The notes beneath the pieces were generated by a model, which saw only the letters and a list, made by a program, of their open reading frames with translations, was not told the origin of the DNA and made no database searches. From positions 1 to 42,829 of the forward strand of contig VSPE01000019.1 in the NCBI GenBank assembly GCA_009775225.1: 42,829 nt of DNA. The letters run 5' to 3'. Positions 25,901-33,505 of the stretch are shown here, piece after piece. The DNA is from Muribaculaceae bacterium. Lineage in GTDB: Bacteria; Bacteroidota; Bacteroidia; Bacteroidales; Muribaculaceae. Position 1 is the stretch's first letter, and every line of letters begins with the position of its first letter. The translations under genes were made by a program, and so were the position numbers.

Positions 25901-26314
25901 GAAATAGTATGCCGTGGTGTCGTAGTAGTTACGCTTTGTGCTTATCTGCTCCTTGCTTTTGGTAGTTGCGCGGAACACACCTTCGCCGTAAAAGAGCAGG
26001 CGTCCGTCGGACGTGTGGAGGCATGGCGCCTGCGGCAGGTCGTCGGGGTATGATACCGAATAAGCCTGCTCGGTGCTTACTATGCCGCCGTATCCGAGTA
26101 CGCGAACTTTCGAAGGGTCGGAAAAACCCAGTTCGCGCAATCGGTCGTACGATATTTCGTATATGCCTGTGGTGTCTGCCGCTACTTTTACTATATGGCC
26201 TTTCGACAGCGCCGAAGTGCCTGTATAGAAACTTGTGGTGTATGCACCTGCGTTTGCCACGCCTATAAGAAGAGCGCCGGCTGCGGCTATCAGGGCTTTT
26301 TTATTGTTTTTCAT
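22931..26314 (-). CDS. porU: Type IX secretion system sortase PorU
   Basis: A gingipain-like (C25) cysteine peptidase on the cell surface that removes the C-terminal signal of type IX cargo and links it to anionic lipopolysaccharide. The signal peptide covers residues 1 to about 26. The N-terminal beta region has the typical TTGIYEISYDRLRELGF. The catalytic domain contains YSGHSDIG with His646 and LSSCYTYPFD with Cys678; the 32-residue spacing closely matches the His657/Cys690 pair reported for P. gingivalis PorU. The C-terminus (WNLTDNNGEPVPDGLYRA) looks like an Ig-like C-terminal signal domain. The ATG at 26314 begins a proper signal peptide and is preferred over one six codons upstream. 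Confidence 0.94.
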   Translation of the reverse strand: MKNNKKALIAAAGALLIGVANAGAYTTSFYTGTSALSKGHIVKVAADTTGIYEISYDRLRELGFSDPSKVRVLGYGGIVSTEQAYSVSYPDDLPQAPCLHTSDGRLLFYGEGVFRATTKSKEQISTKRNYYDTTAYYFLSDSAPETDISTHPLNTTAGSSMAVYDWSYDISVIENEVQNPGKGSVYFHDRKLSPGDSHTFDFHIRNYKNVEGIATNGFFQYEGALLTPAAVKFPITPSANLHLSSNMPGNGRNTTKSTVVFKNISGTARFIPTEDCPLDDAHVSLTVSVPFTYAGSYAAMDKAFIIYPRLNTLEGRSELCINLPRSLTNQQFTVAGAHADTEIWNVTDPVNIFRYETAYDEASGTVTASLSTASAIDASRIFAFNPSEKQRAPRIIGVIPNQNLHGARNPDMLIVSTESNLEAARELADIHRRVQGFEVLVVTQEQAFNEFTSGSRHPNGIRRLAKMFYDRDNSKLRYLLLYGAGSYDNRNVEGRGGDNLVTYECESLLEAQESTTNYASDLYFAMLDDKYQHSSIYVAPTHISVGRIPANNAQEARDANAKIKEYLENPLSVKNYLRALMLSGAGDNYSHLAQSTEAAELMHAASPAFNTVRADDCLYNSNSENVQRITEQTLLGGAGYFTYSGHSDIGSLDGRNYTFHHVNKYKYRTYPFAMLSSCYTYPFDVAETGIAEKMFFRQGGGAIGVLASCRSVYLEHNRTINSAVATAYATATDGTCIGDLHRIARNNLIAEGMKPQLGHNSMSYNLCGDPAIPISAPTHRVCIDLIDGKAPAEGVVDVDALTPVSIKGHITDLQGRIVSGFNGSAIIEVYDTPLHYSFRVNDTTTVEVTQDDTAISSICLNVTDGYFEGTILMANPCEQGEHNRLTVIANATSGATAAGGTLNLRVKYADSIPDDVDDSAPVIEEMYINSPDFSNGDTVDKDCRLYITATASATGIENRSNFIGNISTLTLDGSIRLSDEIKGLSFGEDGKMHLCTVLNDLTDGHHTLSVKLVNRLGKEASKTIDFMVSTQPISARLVLDDDCIPARTSATVSLDSQEADITVKRLLILDDAGNTVLSRTDATMPFTWNLTDNNGEPVPDGLYRAHVLFTTPTAKGSSTQAEIVVIR

Positions 26315-26349
26315 AATGGATATTGTCGGCATTGACCGGAGTGGAGAGA

Positions 26350-26919
26350 TTATTTGATACGTATATCAAGCGAATTGAAATCGTTAAGAAAAGCTTTTAT
26401 TTCGGTGTCGAGCACGGGAGTCCCGAGTGCTATGGCATGGTCGAGCAGCACAATGATGTCGCCGGTGCGGAATGTGAGGTGGCGCGAGAGTGCCGCAATA
26501 GCATTGTCGATGCCGAGGCTCTCGTGAGTGAACGCGTGCGAGAAATTTTCGCGGGCGTCCGAGCCGATGCAGCCCTTGCTTATGGTGAGGGTGTAGGTGC
26601 CGTCGCTGTTTAGAGGTGCAGTCCATTTGCCGGGCGAGAGTGCGCGGTCGAGTACGAAGGGCGGCAGCCCGTCGGCCACAGAGTTGTCGGCTGGAGTGAG
26701 CAGATGCACAGGCGCTATGCTGTCGTAATAAGCGCGTGCGGAAGATGCTTTGATAGCAGTGCCGAGACGGCTTATTCGCACGGCAGGGGCAACGGACGAG
26801 CGCCATTCTTCTACAGGCTCGGGCACGAAAACAGGCTCGCCCGGACGGAGTATGGCCTGGTCGGAGCCTACATCGACCTTCAGCCGCTTGCCATTGGCGC
26901 TAATACAGAGTACTTTCAT
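26350..26919 (-). CDS. Degenerate fumarylacetoacetate hydrolase-like protein
   Basis: The pattern PGEPVFVPEP, then AVRISRLGTAIKASSARAYYDSI and TPADN, aligns by eye with the core of Bacteroidales FAA-hydrolase proteins. In those, the corresponding stretch reads roughly YETELVVRICRLGK with Glu metal ligands. Here the ExE positions read Ser/Val, so the metal site appears lost, though the later Asp (ADN) is kept. It is about 189 residues, close to the short family form. It starts within the rex stop (4-base overlap) and lies 35 nt before porU. An FAH-family gene beside porU is, from memory, also seen in Porphyromonas. The function is unknown; a pseudoenzyme is likely. The family call rests on memory, not a search. 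Confidence 0.6.
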   Translation of the reverse strand: MKVLCISANGKRLKVDVGSDQAILRPGEPVFVPEPVEEWRSSVAPAVRISRLGTAIKASSARAYYDSIAPVHLLTPADNSVADGLPPFVLDRALSPGKWTAPLNSDGTYTLTISKGCIGSDARENFSHAFTHESLGIDNAIAALSRHLTFRTGDIIVLLDHAIALGTPVLDTEIKAFLNDFNSLDIRIK

Positions 26920-27581
26920 TTCTTGTTTTCCTTGTTAAGGCTCTGCAGGCGGTTGTACATCACGGCCAGATGAGAGTATATGGAGGTGTTGGCTATTACC
27001 ATGCCTTCGCGGACTCGTATGCGCGACGGCGTGAAATTCCAGATAGCCTGCACGCCTGCACCGGCGAGGGTGTCGGCAACGTCCTGGGCGCTGTCGACCG
27101 GCACGGCGATAATACCGATCTTAACATCGAGTTCGCGTACGAGCCGTTCGGTGTCGGAGGGCGAGAAAATGCGAACGCCGTTGATAGTAGTGCCAATCAG
27201 AGTAGGGTTCAGGTCTATGCCGGCCACTACGTTGAGGCCGTATCGCTGAAGACCATTGTCGGAGATGAGTGCACCGCCAAGGCTGCCGGCACCCATCATT
27301 ATGGCATTATGGCGTTTGTCGAAGCCGAGATAGTCGCGCAGAGCGCTTTCGAGGGCGCCAACCTGATAGCCGATGCGGGTTTTACCGCGTATTCCCAGGA
27401 ATGACAGGTCTTTGGCGATTTGTGAGGGGTCTACGTCCAAAGCTTCTGCTATGCGGGTTGTCGAGATGTATTCTATGGCGGCGTTGCGCAGTGTCGACAG
27501 ATATGCCAGATACCATGGCAGCCGCCTGAGCGTAGGCTCGGGCAGCAGGTCTGGGCGTGTTGCTGTGCTTCGGTCTGTCAT
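26916..27581 (-). CDS. rex: Redox-sensing transcriptional repressor Rex
   Basis: A dimeric repressor that leaves DNA when NADH is high relative to NAD+. The N-terminal winged helix (residues about 15-75) includes LPWYLAYLSTLRNAAIEYIS and LDVDPSQIAKDLSFLG. The Rossmann domain has MGAGSLGGAL and the family's ID..P..IG..I.G segment. At 221 residues it has normal length. It heads the rex-FAH-porU-porV-ispF group, with a 4-base overlap to the second gene. No TTGTGAA..TTCACAA-type operator is visible in its own upstream region. Confidence 0.94.
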   Translation of the reverse strand: MTDRSTATRPDLLPEPTLRRLPWYLAYLSTLRNAAIEYISTTRIAEALDVDPSQIAKDLSFLGIRGKTRIGYQVGALESALRDYLGFDKRHNAIMMGAGSLGGALISDNGLQRYGLNVVAGIDLNPTLIGTTINGVRIFSPSDTERLVRELDVKIGIIAVPVDSAQDVADTLAGAGVQAIWNFTPSRIRVREGMVIANTSIYSHLAVMYNRLQSLNKENKK

Positions 27582-27610
27582 TACAAGAGGTACTTTGGCT
27601 TTTCAATCTG

Positions 27611-27618
27611 CAAAAATA
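27611..27618 (-). promoter_or_regulatory. -7 box of rex
   Basis: On the minus strand TATTTTTG fits TAnnTTTG and lies 29 nt before the rex ATG. A -33 TTTG is not evident. Confidence 0.5.
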
Positions 27619-27640
27619 AGATTTTTTTTCGAGAAAAGCT

Positions 27641-27690
27641 AAAAAAGCTTTGAGAGCGTCGGCAGAGTCTCATTGCCGACGCTCTCAAAG
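27641..27690 (-). terminator. Intrinsic terminator at the end of the polysaccharide locus
   Basis: CTTTGAGAGCGTCGGCA (27648-27664) and 27674-27690 form a perfect 17-bp stem with a 9-nt loop. Read on the minus strand it is followed by a T-rich tract (TTTTTTAGCTTTTC), so it ends the glycosidase transcript before rex. Confidence 0.92.
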
Positions 27691-27712
27691 TAGCTTGAAT
27701 ATGTTCCTTTTG

Positions 27713-30001
27713 TTACAGCACCTTGAAGTCGAGTGACACCAGGCGTTCGCTGTCGGGGCCTGCCATTACCTTGAATGTGCCAGGCTCTACCACATAGTCG
27801 AGGTTGTAGTTGTAGAACTTGAGGTCTTCGGGAGTGATTGTGAAGCTTACGGTCTTGCTCATGCCCGGCTCGAGGCGTATGCGCTCAAAGTGCTTGAGCT
27901 CTTTTACGGGACGTGCTACCGAACCGGCTACATCGCGGATATAGAACTGTACTATTTCGTCGCCGGCACGGTCGCCTGTGTTGGTCACTGTCACCGACGC
28001 TGTGATTTTGCCGTCGTTGCTGTTCATGGAGTCGGAGTCGAGAGTGAAGTCGGTATAGGTGAAGTCGGTGTAGCTCATGCCGAAGCCGAAGGGGTAGAGC
28101 GGCTTGTTGGGCGCGTCGATGTAGTTCGAGCGGTACTTCTGGTATGCGGGATTGGCGGGGTCTTTGGGGCGCCCGGTGTTGAAGTGGTTGTAGTACACAG
28201 GTATCTGGCCCACGTTGACGGGCATGGTCGCGGTGAGCTTGCCCGAGGGGTTTACATCGCCGAATACCACGTCGGCGATAGCGTCGGCGGCTTCCGAGCC
28301 TCCGAACCATACATTAAGAATGGCGGGCACGTTGCGGCTTTCCCATTCGAGTACGGTGGGGCGTCCCGAGAAGTTGAGCATCACCACGGGTTTGCCGGTG
28401 GCGAGAAGCTTCTCAAGCAGACGGCGCTGGGTGTCGGGGAGTGTGAGGTCGGTCTTCGACGACGATTCGCCGCTCGACTCCGAGGCTTCGCCGAGAGCGG
28501 CCACAATCACGTCAGCTTCTGCAGCCACTTTGAGAGCTTCGGCAAGAAGCTCGTCCTCGCTGCGCGGGTCTCGCATTTCGCGACCGAAGAGTGTCACGGC
28601 TTTTTCAAGCTCGTAGTCGGCATATACGTTTGAGCCTTTGGCATAGAGCAGCTCAGCTTTGCCTTTGAGGGCGTCTTCGAAGCCTTGCTTCAGGGTCTTG
28701 TATTTTGAGAAGTCGGCAGCCACGCTCCATGTGCCGGGCATATTTGATGCTGTATTCGCCATAGGGCCGATGAGGGCCACTTTGCCTTTCTTAGCGAGGG
28801 GCAGCACTTTGCCGTCGTTCTTGAGGAGGACAAAAGTCTCGGCGGCTATGCGGCGGGCATCGGCGCGGTGCTCTTTGGTGTAGATGTGTGTCTTCTCGCG
28901 TTTGGTGTCGTTGAATTTATAGGGGTTCTCGAAGAGTCCGAGGCGGTACTTGGCTTCGAGGATACGGCGCACGGCCTTGTCGATGTTCTCCATAGGTACG
29001 GTGCCGTTTTCCACGCTCTGCTTGAGCGTGCCGATGAAGCCGAAGGAGCACATATCCATGTCGGTGCCGGCATCGAGGGCGCGTGCCGAAGCTTCGGGGA
29101 GGTTTTCGAGTCCGTGTACGGATACTTCGCCAATGGAACCGTAGTCGGTGACTACCATGCCGTCGAAGCCCCACTGACCGCGCAGCACGTCGTCGAGGAG
29201 CCACTTGTTCTCTGTTGCGGGTACGCCGTCCACGAGGTTGAACGATGTCATCACGGTTGCAGCGCCTTCGTCGACGGCAGCCTTATAGGGAGCGAAATAC
29301 TCATTGTACATGCGGCTGCGGCTCATGTCGACGGTATTGTAGTCGCGTCCGGCCTCCGAAGCACCATATAGCGCGAAGTGCTTTACGCAAGCGAGTATTT
29401 CGTCGTTGTTCTTCAGGTCGCCCTGATAGCCGCGCACCATGGCGCGGGCAATCTCACTGCCGAGGTAGGGGTCTTCGCCCGAGCCTTCCGACATACGCCC
29501 CCAACGCGGGTCGCGGCTTATGTCGACCATAGGGCTGAAAGTCCAGTTTACACCTGCTGCCGAAGCCTCGACAGCGGCTACGCGTGCGGAGCGCTCGATA
29601 GCCTCCATATCCCAGGAGCACGACAGCGCGAGGGGGATAGGGAACACGGTCTCGTAGCCGTGGATTACGTCCATGCCCAGGAGCAGGGGTATGCCGAGGC
29701 GGCTTTCTTCTACGGCCACACGCTGCAGCTCGCGGATTTTTTCGGCGCCTTTGATGTTGAATGTACCGCCCACCTGACCTTTGGCTACAGCCTGACCGAT
29801 ATTGCTGTTTATGGTCTGGCCCGTCACGATGTCGTCGCTTGGCGGGAGGTTGAGTTGCCCGAGCTTTTCATCGAGCGTCATTTTTGCCATAAGTTCTGTT
29901 ACGAACTTATCCATTTTAGCCTTCTCGGCATCGGTCATAGGCTTTGCCACTGCTGAGGCTGCAAGCATGAGCGCCGCTGCGGCTATGATATGCTTTTTCA
30001 T
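27713..30001 (-). CDS. Glycoside hydrolase family 3 beta-glucosidase (BglX type)
   Basis: Exo-acting beta-glucosidase of 762 residues, probably periplasmic, releasing glucose from imported oligosaccharides. A signal peptide (to about residue 20, ending AVA) precedes the GH3 barrel: MTLDEKLGQLN, PLLLGMDVIHGYETVFPIPL, DPRWGRMSEGSGEDPYLG and MVVTDYGS with the nucleophile Asp286. The second alpha/beta domain and a C-terminal fibronectin-III-like domain (VTVTNTGDRAGDEIVQFYI) follow, as in BglX. The ATG at 30001 overlaps the upstream GH3 stop by 4 bases; a 28-codon upstream extension lies inside that gene and is not used. A strong terminator follows. Confidence 0.94.
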   Translation of the reverse strand: MKKHIIAAAALMLAASAVAKPMTDAEKAKMDKFVTELMAKMTLDEKLGQLNLPPSDDIVTGQTINSNIGQAVAKGQVGGTFNIKGAEKIRELQRVAVEESRLGIPLLLGMDVIHGYETVFPIPLALSCSWDMEAIERSARVAAVEASAAGVNWTFSPMVDISRDPRWGRMSEGSGEDPYLGSEIARAMVRGYQGDLKNNDEILACVKHFALYGASEAGRDYNTVDMSRSRMYNEYFAPYKAAVDEGAATVMTSFNLVDGVPATENKWLLDDVLRGQWGFDGMVVTDYGSIGEVSVHGLENLPEASARALDAGTDMDMCSFGFIGTLKQSVENGTVPMENIDKAVRRILEAKYRLGLFENPYKFNDTKREKTHIYTKEHRADARRIAAETFVLLKNDGKVLPLAKKGKVALIGPMANTASNMPGTWSVAADFSKYKTLKQGFEDALKGKAELLYAKGSNVYADYELEKAVTLFGREMRDPRSEDELLAEALKVAAEADVIVAALGEASESSGESSSKTDLTLPDTQRRLLEKLLATGKPVVMLNFSGRPTVLEWESRNVPAILNVWFGGSEAADAIADVVFGDVNPSGKLTATMPVNVGQIPVYYNHFNTGRPKDPANPAYQKYRSNYIDAPNKPLYPFGFGMSYTDFTYTDFTLDSDSMNSNDGKITASVTVTNTGDRAGDEIVQFYIRDVAGSVARPVKELKHFERIRLEPGMSKTVSFTITPEDLKFYNYNLDYVVEPGTFKVMAGPDSERLVSLDFKVL

Positions 30002-32232
30002 TTGAGAGTGAATTTTGCAGTTGAACGGATATCGGCCGAAGATGCGCCTACCGAGGCAAGGAACTGACCCGGTTCGGCCACCCACTTGTGCCTGTCGGCA
30101 TCGAAGTAGCTAAGGGCCGATGCGTCGACGGTGAATACAAGCTCGCGAGTCTCGCCGGGCTGCAGGAATACTTTGCAGAAGCCTTTGAGTTCTTTTGCCG
30201 GGCGTGTTACCGAGCATTTGGGGTCGCTGATATAGAGCTGCACGGTCTCTGCGCCGGGTACTGAGCCTTTGTTTGTAACGGGAATACGGAATGTCATGGA
30301 GCCGTCGGATGTCATTTCCTTGCAGTCGGCCTTGACGTCGCCGTAGGCAAAGTCGGTGTAGCTGAGTCCGTGACCGAAGGCGAAGAGCGGCTTCACCTTC
30401 TTGGTGTCGTGCCAGCGGTAGCCTACCATGATGCCTTCTTTGTATTCGAGGTCGAGGATATCGGAGCCTTCACGCTTCGCGCCGGGATAGCTGCCGGTGG
30501 CATGGGCACCGTTGTCGGTCAGTGCCACGGGGAATGTCATGGGCAATTTGCCCGACGGATTTACTTTGCCGAAGAGAACGTCGGCTATTGAGTTGCCGGC
30601 TTCGGAGCCGAGGAACCAAGCCTGTACTATGGCAGGAACGTCTTTCACCCAGGGCATGGCCACGGCGTTGCCGCTTACATTTACCACAATGGTGCGCGGG
30701 TTGGCTTTGGCGAGGGCTGCGATTACGGCGTCCTGGCCGTAGGGCAGCTCAAGGCCGGCACGGTCGGCGTCCTCGCAGTCCTGGCCGGCGCTCTTGTTGA
30801 GGCCGCCCACAAAGATTACATAGTCGGCTTTTGAGGCTTTTGCGCAAGCTTCGGCTATAAGTTCCTGCGGAGTGCGGCTGTCGGCAAGGTTCTGTCCGGT
30901 GACAACGCCGTTGTATTCGCCTGTCACGTCGCCTACATATCCGCGTGCGTAGTCTACGTCGGCTATGCCTGCCGCTGCGGCGCGTATGCCCTCGAGGGGT
31001 GATATCTCGTGCTGAACCTTGAGCGAGGATGAGCCGCCGCCCACTGTCATCATCTTTATTGCGTTTTCACCTACCACGAGGATGTTAGGTCGCCCTTCGG
31101 TGCGGAGTGGGAGCACACCGCCTTCGTTGCGCAGAAGCACGATGCCGTTGGCTCCTATTGTGCGTGCGGCATCGTAGTGCGCCTCGCTGCATAGCTCTCC
31201 GTCGCCCTTGTCGTATGCCATTGCTGTGCGGAATATAAGTCGCAGCACGCGGCGGGCCTTGTCGTCCAGCTCGGCAGTGCCTACTTCGCCTTTGCTGATA
31301 AGGTCGAGATAGGGGCGGGCGAGGTAATAGTTGTCATAGGCGTTTGAGGCGCCGTTCGAGAGTCCGTTTGTCCAGGAGCCGAATTCGAGGTCGAGACCGC
31401 CTTCTATCGCTTCGCGGGTGTCGTGGGTGCCTCCCCAGTCGCTGATTACGGCACCGTCGAAGCCCCATTCTTCTTTGAGGATTTTGTTGAGCAGGCGGTC
31501 GTTGTGGCACAGGTGGCGGTCGCCGTAGAGGTTGTAGGCCGCCATTATCGACCAAGCTCCGCCTTCCTGTACGGCGGCTTTGAATGCGGGCAGATAGATT
31601 TCGTATAGAGTGCGGTCGTCAATCACTACGTTTGTGGTGTGGCGGTTCACTTCGTTGTTGTTCAGCGCGTAGTGCTTTACGCATGCCGCTACTCCCTGCT
31701 CCTGGAGCTTCTGCACATAGGGCACTACCATGCGTGAGGCGAGGTAGGGGTCTTCGCCCATGTACTCGAAGTTGCGGCCGTTGAGAGGCGTGCGGTATAT
31801 GTTTACGCCAGGCCCGAGGAGCACATCCTTGCCGCGGTAGCGTGCTTCCTCGCCGATAGAGGTTCCGTAGAGTGCCGACATGTCGGGGTCCCAGGTGGCT
31901 GCCAGACAGGTCAGGGCGGGGAAGGCTACACAGGAGTCGTTAGTCCAGCCGGCCTGTTCCCATTCGTCCCACAGCACTTCGGGGCGTATGCCGTGAGGGC
32001 CGTCGGTAGTCCAGAGTTCAGGAATGCCGAGGCGCGGTACACCTTTGGAGCAGAATTTGGATTGGGCATGGATGATGCCTATTTTCTCTTCGGTAGTCAT
32101 GCGTGAGAGCGCGTCTTCCACGCGCTGCTCAAGGGGGAGCGATGCGTCGCGGAAAGCCGGTTTGACGGCTCCGGCACAGAATATGCCGGCGGCCGTTGAG
32201 AGGCTCAGAGCTATGGCAAGTATGTGTTTCAT
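29998..32232 (-). CDS. Glycoside hydrolase family 3, second type
   Basis: A 744-residue GH3 enzyme with signal peptide (residues 1 to about 20). Motifs are DALSRMTTEEKIGIIH, CLAATWDPDMSALYG, GVNIYRTPLNGRNFEYMGEDP (quoted in part) and VISDWGGTHD with the nucleophile Asp265. The C-terminus has a fibronectin-III-like domain (FRIPVTNKGSVPGAETVQLY). It differs clearly from the adjoining GH3, with SDW instead of TDY at the active site and a PLNGRNFEY motif, so the pair is not a recent duplication. It probably cleaves a different linkage or chain length of the same glucan. It lies 14 nt after the GH5 gene. Confidence 0.92.
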   Translation of the reverse strand: MKHILAIALSLSTAAGIFCAGAVKPAFRDASLPLEQRVEDALSRMTTEEKIGIIHAQSKFCSKGVPRLGIPELWTTDGPHGIRPEVLWDEWEQAGWTNDSCVAFPALTCLAATWDPDMSALYGTSIGEEARYRGKDVLLGPGVNIYRTPLNGRNFEYMGEDPYLASRMVVPYVQKLQEQGVAACVKHYALNNNEVNRHTTNVVIDDRTLYEIYLPAFKAAVQEGGAWSIMAAYNLYGDRHLCHNDRLLNKILKEEWGFDGAVISDWGGTHDTREAIEGGLDLEFGSWTNGLSNGASNAYDNYYLARPYLDLISKGEVGTAELDDKARRVLRLIFRTAMAYDKGDGELCSEAHYDAARTIGANGIVLLRNEGGVLPLRTEGRPNILVVGENAIKMMTVGGGSSSLKVQHEISPLEGIRAAAAGIADVDYARGYVGDVTGEYNGVVTGQNLADSRTPQELIAEACAKASKADYVIFVGGLNKSAGQDCEDADRAGLELPYGQDAVIAALAKANPRTIVVNVSGNAVAMPWVKDVPAIVQAWFLGSEAGNSIADVLFGKVNPSGKLPMTFPVALTDNGAHATGSYPGAKREGSDILDLEYKEGIMVGYRWHDTKKVKPLFAFGHGLSYTDFAYGDVKADCKEMTSDGSMTFRIPVTNKGSVPGAETVQLYISDPKCSVTRPAKELKGFCKVFLQPGETRELVFTVDASALSYFDADRHKWVAEPGQFLASVGASSADIRSTAKFTLK

Positions 32233-32246
32233 GATTTCCGACTGTG

Positions 32247-33482
32247 TCAGTCAATATTTAGCTTTATGGATTTTATGTAGGATTTTTGAGGAGTACAGTT
32301 TTCAAATCGGCTGTTTTCCACAAACTCGCGGAGTGCTTTGCGGGCAAGAGCTGTGTCGGGGCGAGCCTCGCGTATGGCCTTATAGGAGTCGCGTGGAGCC
32401 TCGGCGAAGGCCACGATGCTGTCCCAGTCGGCCGGTCGGGTGATGCCGTTCATGCAGGAGCTGTCGAGTTTCTTATATGGCCAGAAGGTGTAGCCGATGT
32501 TGTTGTCTTCGAGCACGTCGCAGAAGGCGGCCTGCCACTCGTCGGTGTTGTGTCCGATTTCGCCCATGTACATAGGCAACCCGGTTGAGTCTCGGAATGC
32601 TATGAAGTGATGTATGGCATCGGCTGTGGGTTCGCCGCCGTAGCGGTGGCAGGTGTACATGATTTTGTCGTCGTAGCCCCAGTCGGTGAAATTTGAGAAG
32701 TTGCTGTTCCACTGCGGGCCGCCGAGGAGTATGATGTGGTTGTTGTCGTGGCGGCGGATAGCTTCTACGGCACGCTTGTGCAGCGGCTCGAGCTTGGAGT
32801 TGAGTGTCTCGGCGTCGAAGTAGTGTGCAATAGGCTCATTGATGAGTTCGTAGCCGAGGATTACCGGCTCGTTCTCGTAGCGCTCGGCAATCTGCTCCCA
32901 GATGTCGCAGAAGAGCTTCTGTGCCTTGGGGCTTTCCATGAGCCAGGGGAATGCGTAGCTGTCGTCGATATTGTCGCCGGTCTGTCCGCCGGGAGCGTCG
33001 TGCATGTCGAGGATGAGGTAGAGGCCGTTGTCGCGGCACCAGGTGACAACACTGTCGATGTGTGCGTAGCCGTTGTGACCCGAGGGCAGTCCCATGTAGT
33101 CTTCGTCAGTGAAGAGCTTGTAGTGGAACGGCAGGCGGATAGTGTTGGCGCCTGTCGAGGCTATGAAGTCGATGTCGGCGCGGGTGATGTAGTTATCCTT
33201 GAATTCCTGCCAGAAGTCGGCTGCTGCTTCCTCGCCGACGAGCTGGCAGAGCATCTCGTTGATGAAGCGTGGTGAGTTCGTCTTGCTGAAGCCGAACATA
33301 TAGCCTTCGGGGTTAAGCCAGTTGCCGATGTTGGTTCCGCGGATAAAGAATTTAGAGCCGTCGGGGGCTATGAGGTCATGGCCTTCAATGCGCATGAATG
33401 TCTGCTCGGGTTCGGCCTGACGTGATGCTGTGCATCCTGCCAGAAGGGCGAGAACCCCGAGGTAGAGTGCTGCTTTTTTCAT
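32247..33482 (-). CDS. Glycoside hydrolase family 5 lipoprotein (glucanase)
   Basis: The signal sequence ends in LLAGC, so Cys16 is probably lipidated and the enzyme is held at a membrane. The TIM-barrel follows the family 5 plan: RGTNIGNWLNPEG near the start, NTIRLPFHYKLF, the acid/base Glu216 in LINEP and the nucleophile Glu308 in YMGEIGHN. The opening resembles exo-beta-1,3-glucanase-like subfamilies, but the subfamily cannot be fixed by eye. At 411 residues it is a single-domain enzyme. It is encoded between GH16 and GH3 enzymes, which suits a beta-glucan substrate. Confidence 0.9.
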   Translation of the reverse strand: MKKAALYLGVLALLAGCTASRQAEPEQTFMRIEGHDLIAPDGSKFFIRGTNIGNWLNPEGYMFGFSKTNSPRFINEMLCQLVGEEAAADFWQEFKDNYITRADIDFIASTGANTIRLPFHYKLFTDEDYMGLPSGHNGYAHIDSVVTWCRDNGLYLILDMHDAPGGQTGDNIDDSYAFPWLMESPKAQKLFCDIWEQIAERYENEPVILGYELINEPIAHYFDAETLNSKLEPLHKRAVEAIRRHDNNHIILLGGPQWNSNFSNFTDWGYDDKIMYTCHRYGGEPTADAIHHFIAFRDSTGLPMYMGEIGHNTDEWQAAFCDVLEDNNIGYTFWPYKKLDSSCMNGITRPADWDSIVAFAEAPRDSYKAIREARPDTALARKALREFVENSRFENCTPQKSYIKSIKLNID

Positions 33483-33505
33483 TATGGTCAGTATGTTACC
33501 TTATA

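Noticed and set aside
27582..27712. Rex operator upstream of rex
   Set aside because: No TTGTGAA..TTCACAA-like palindrome; the only inverted repeat is the GH3 terminator.
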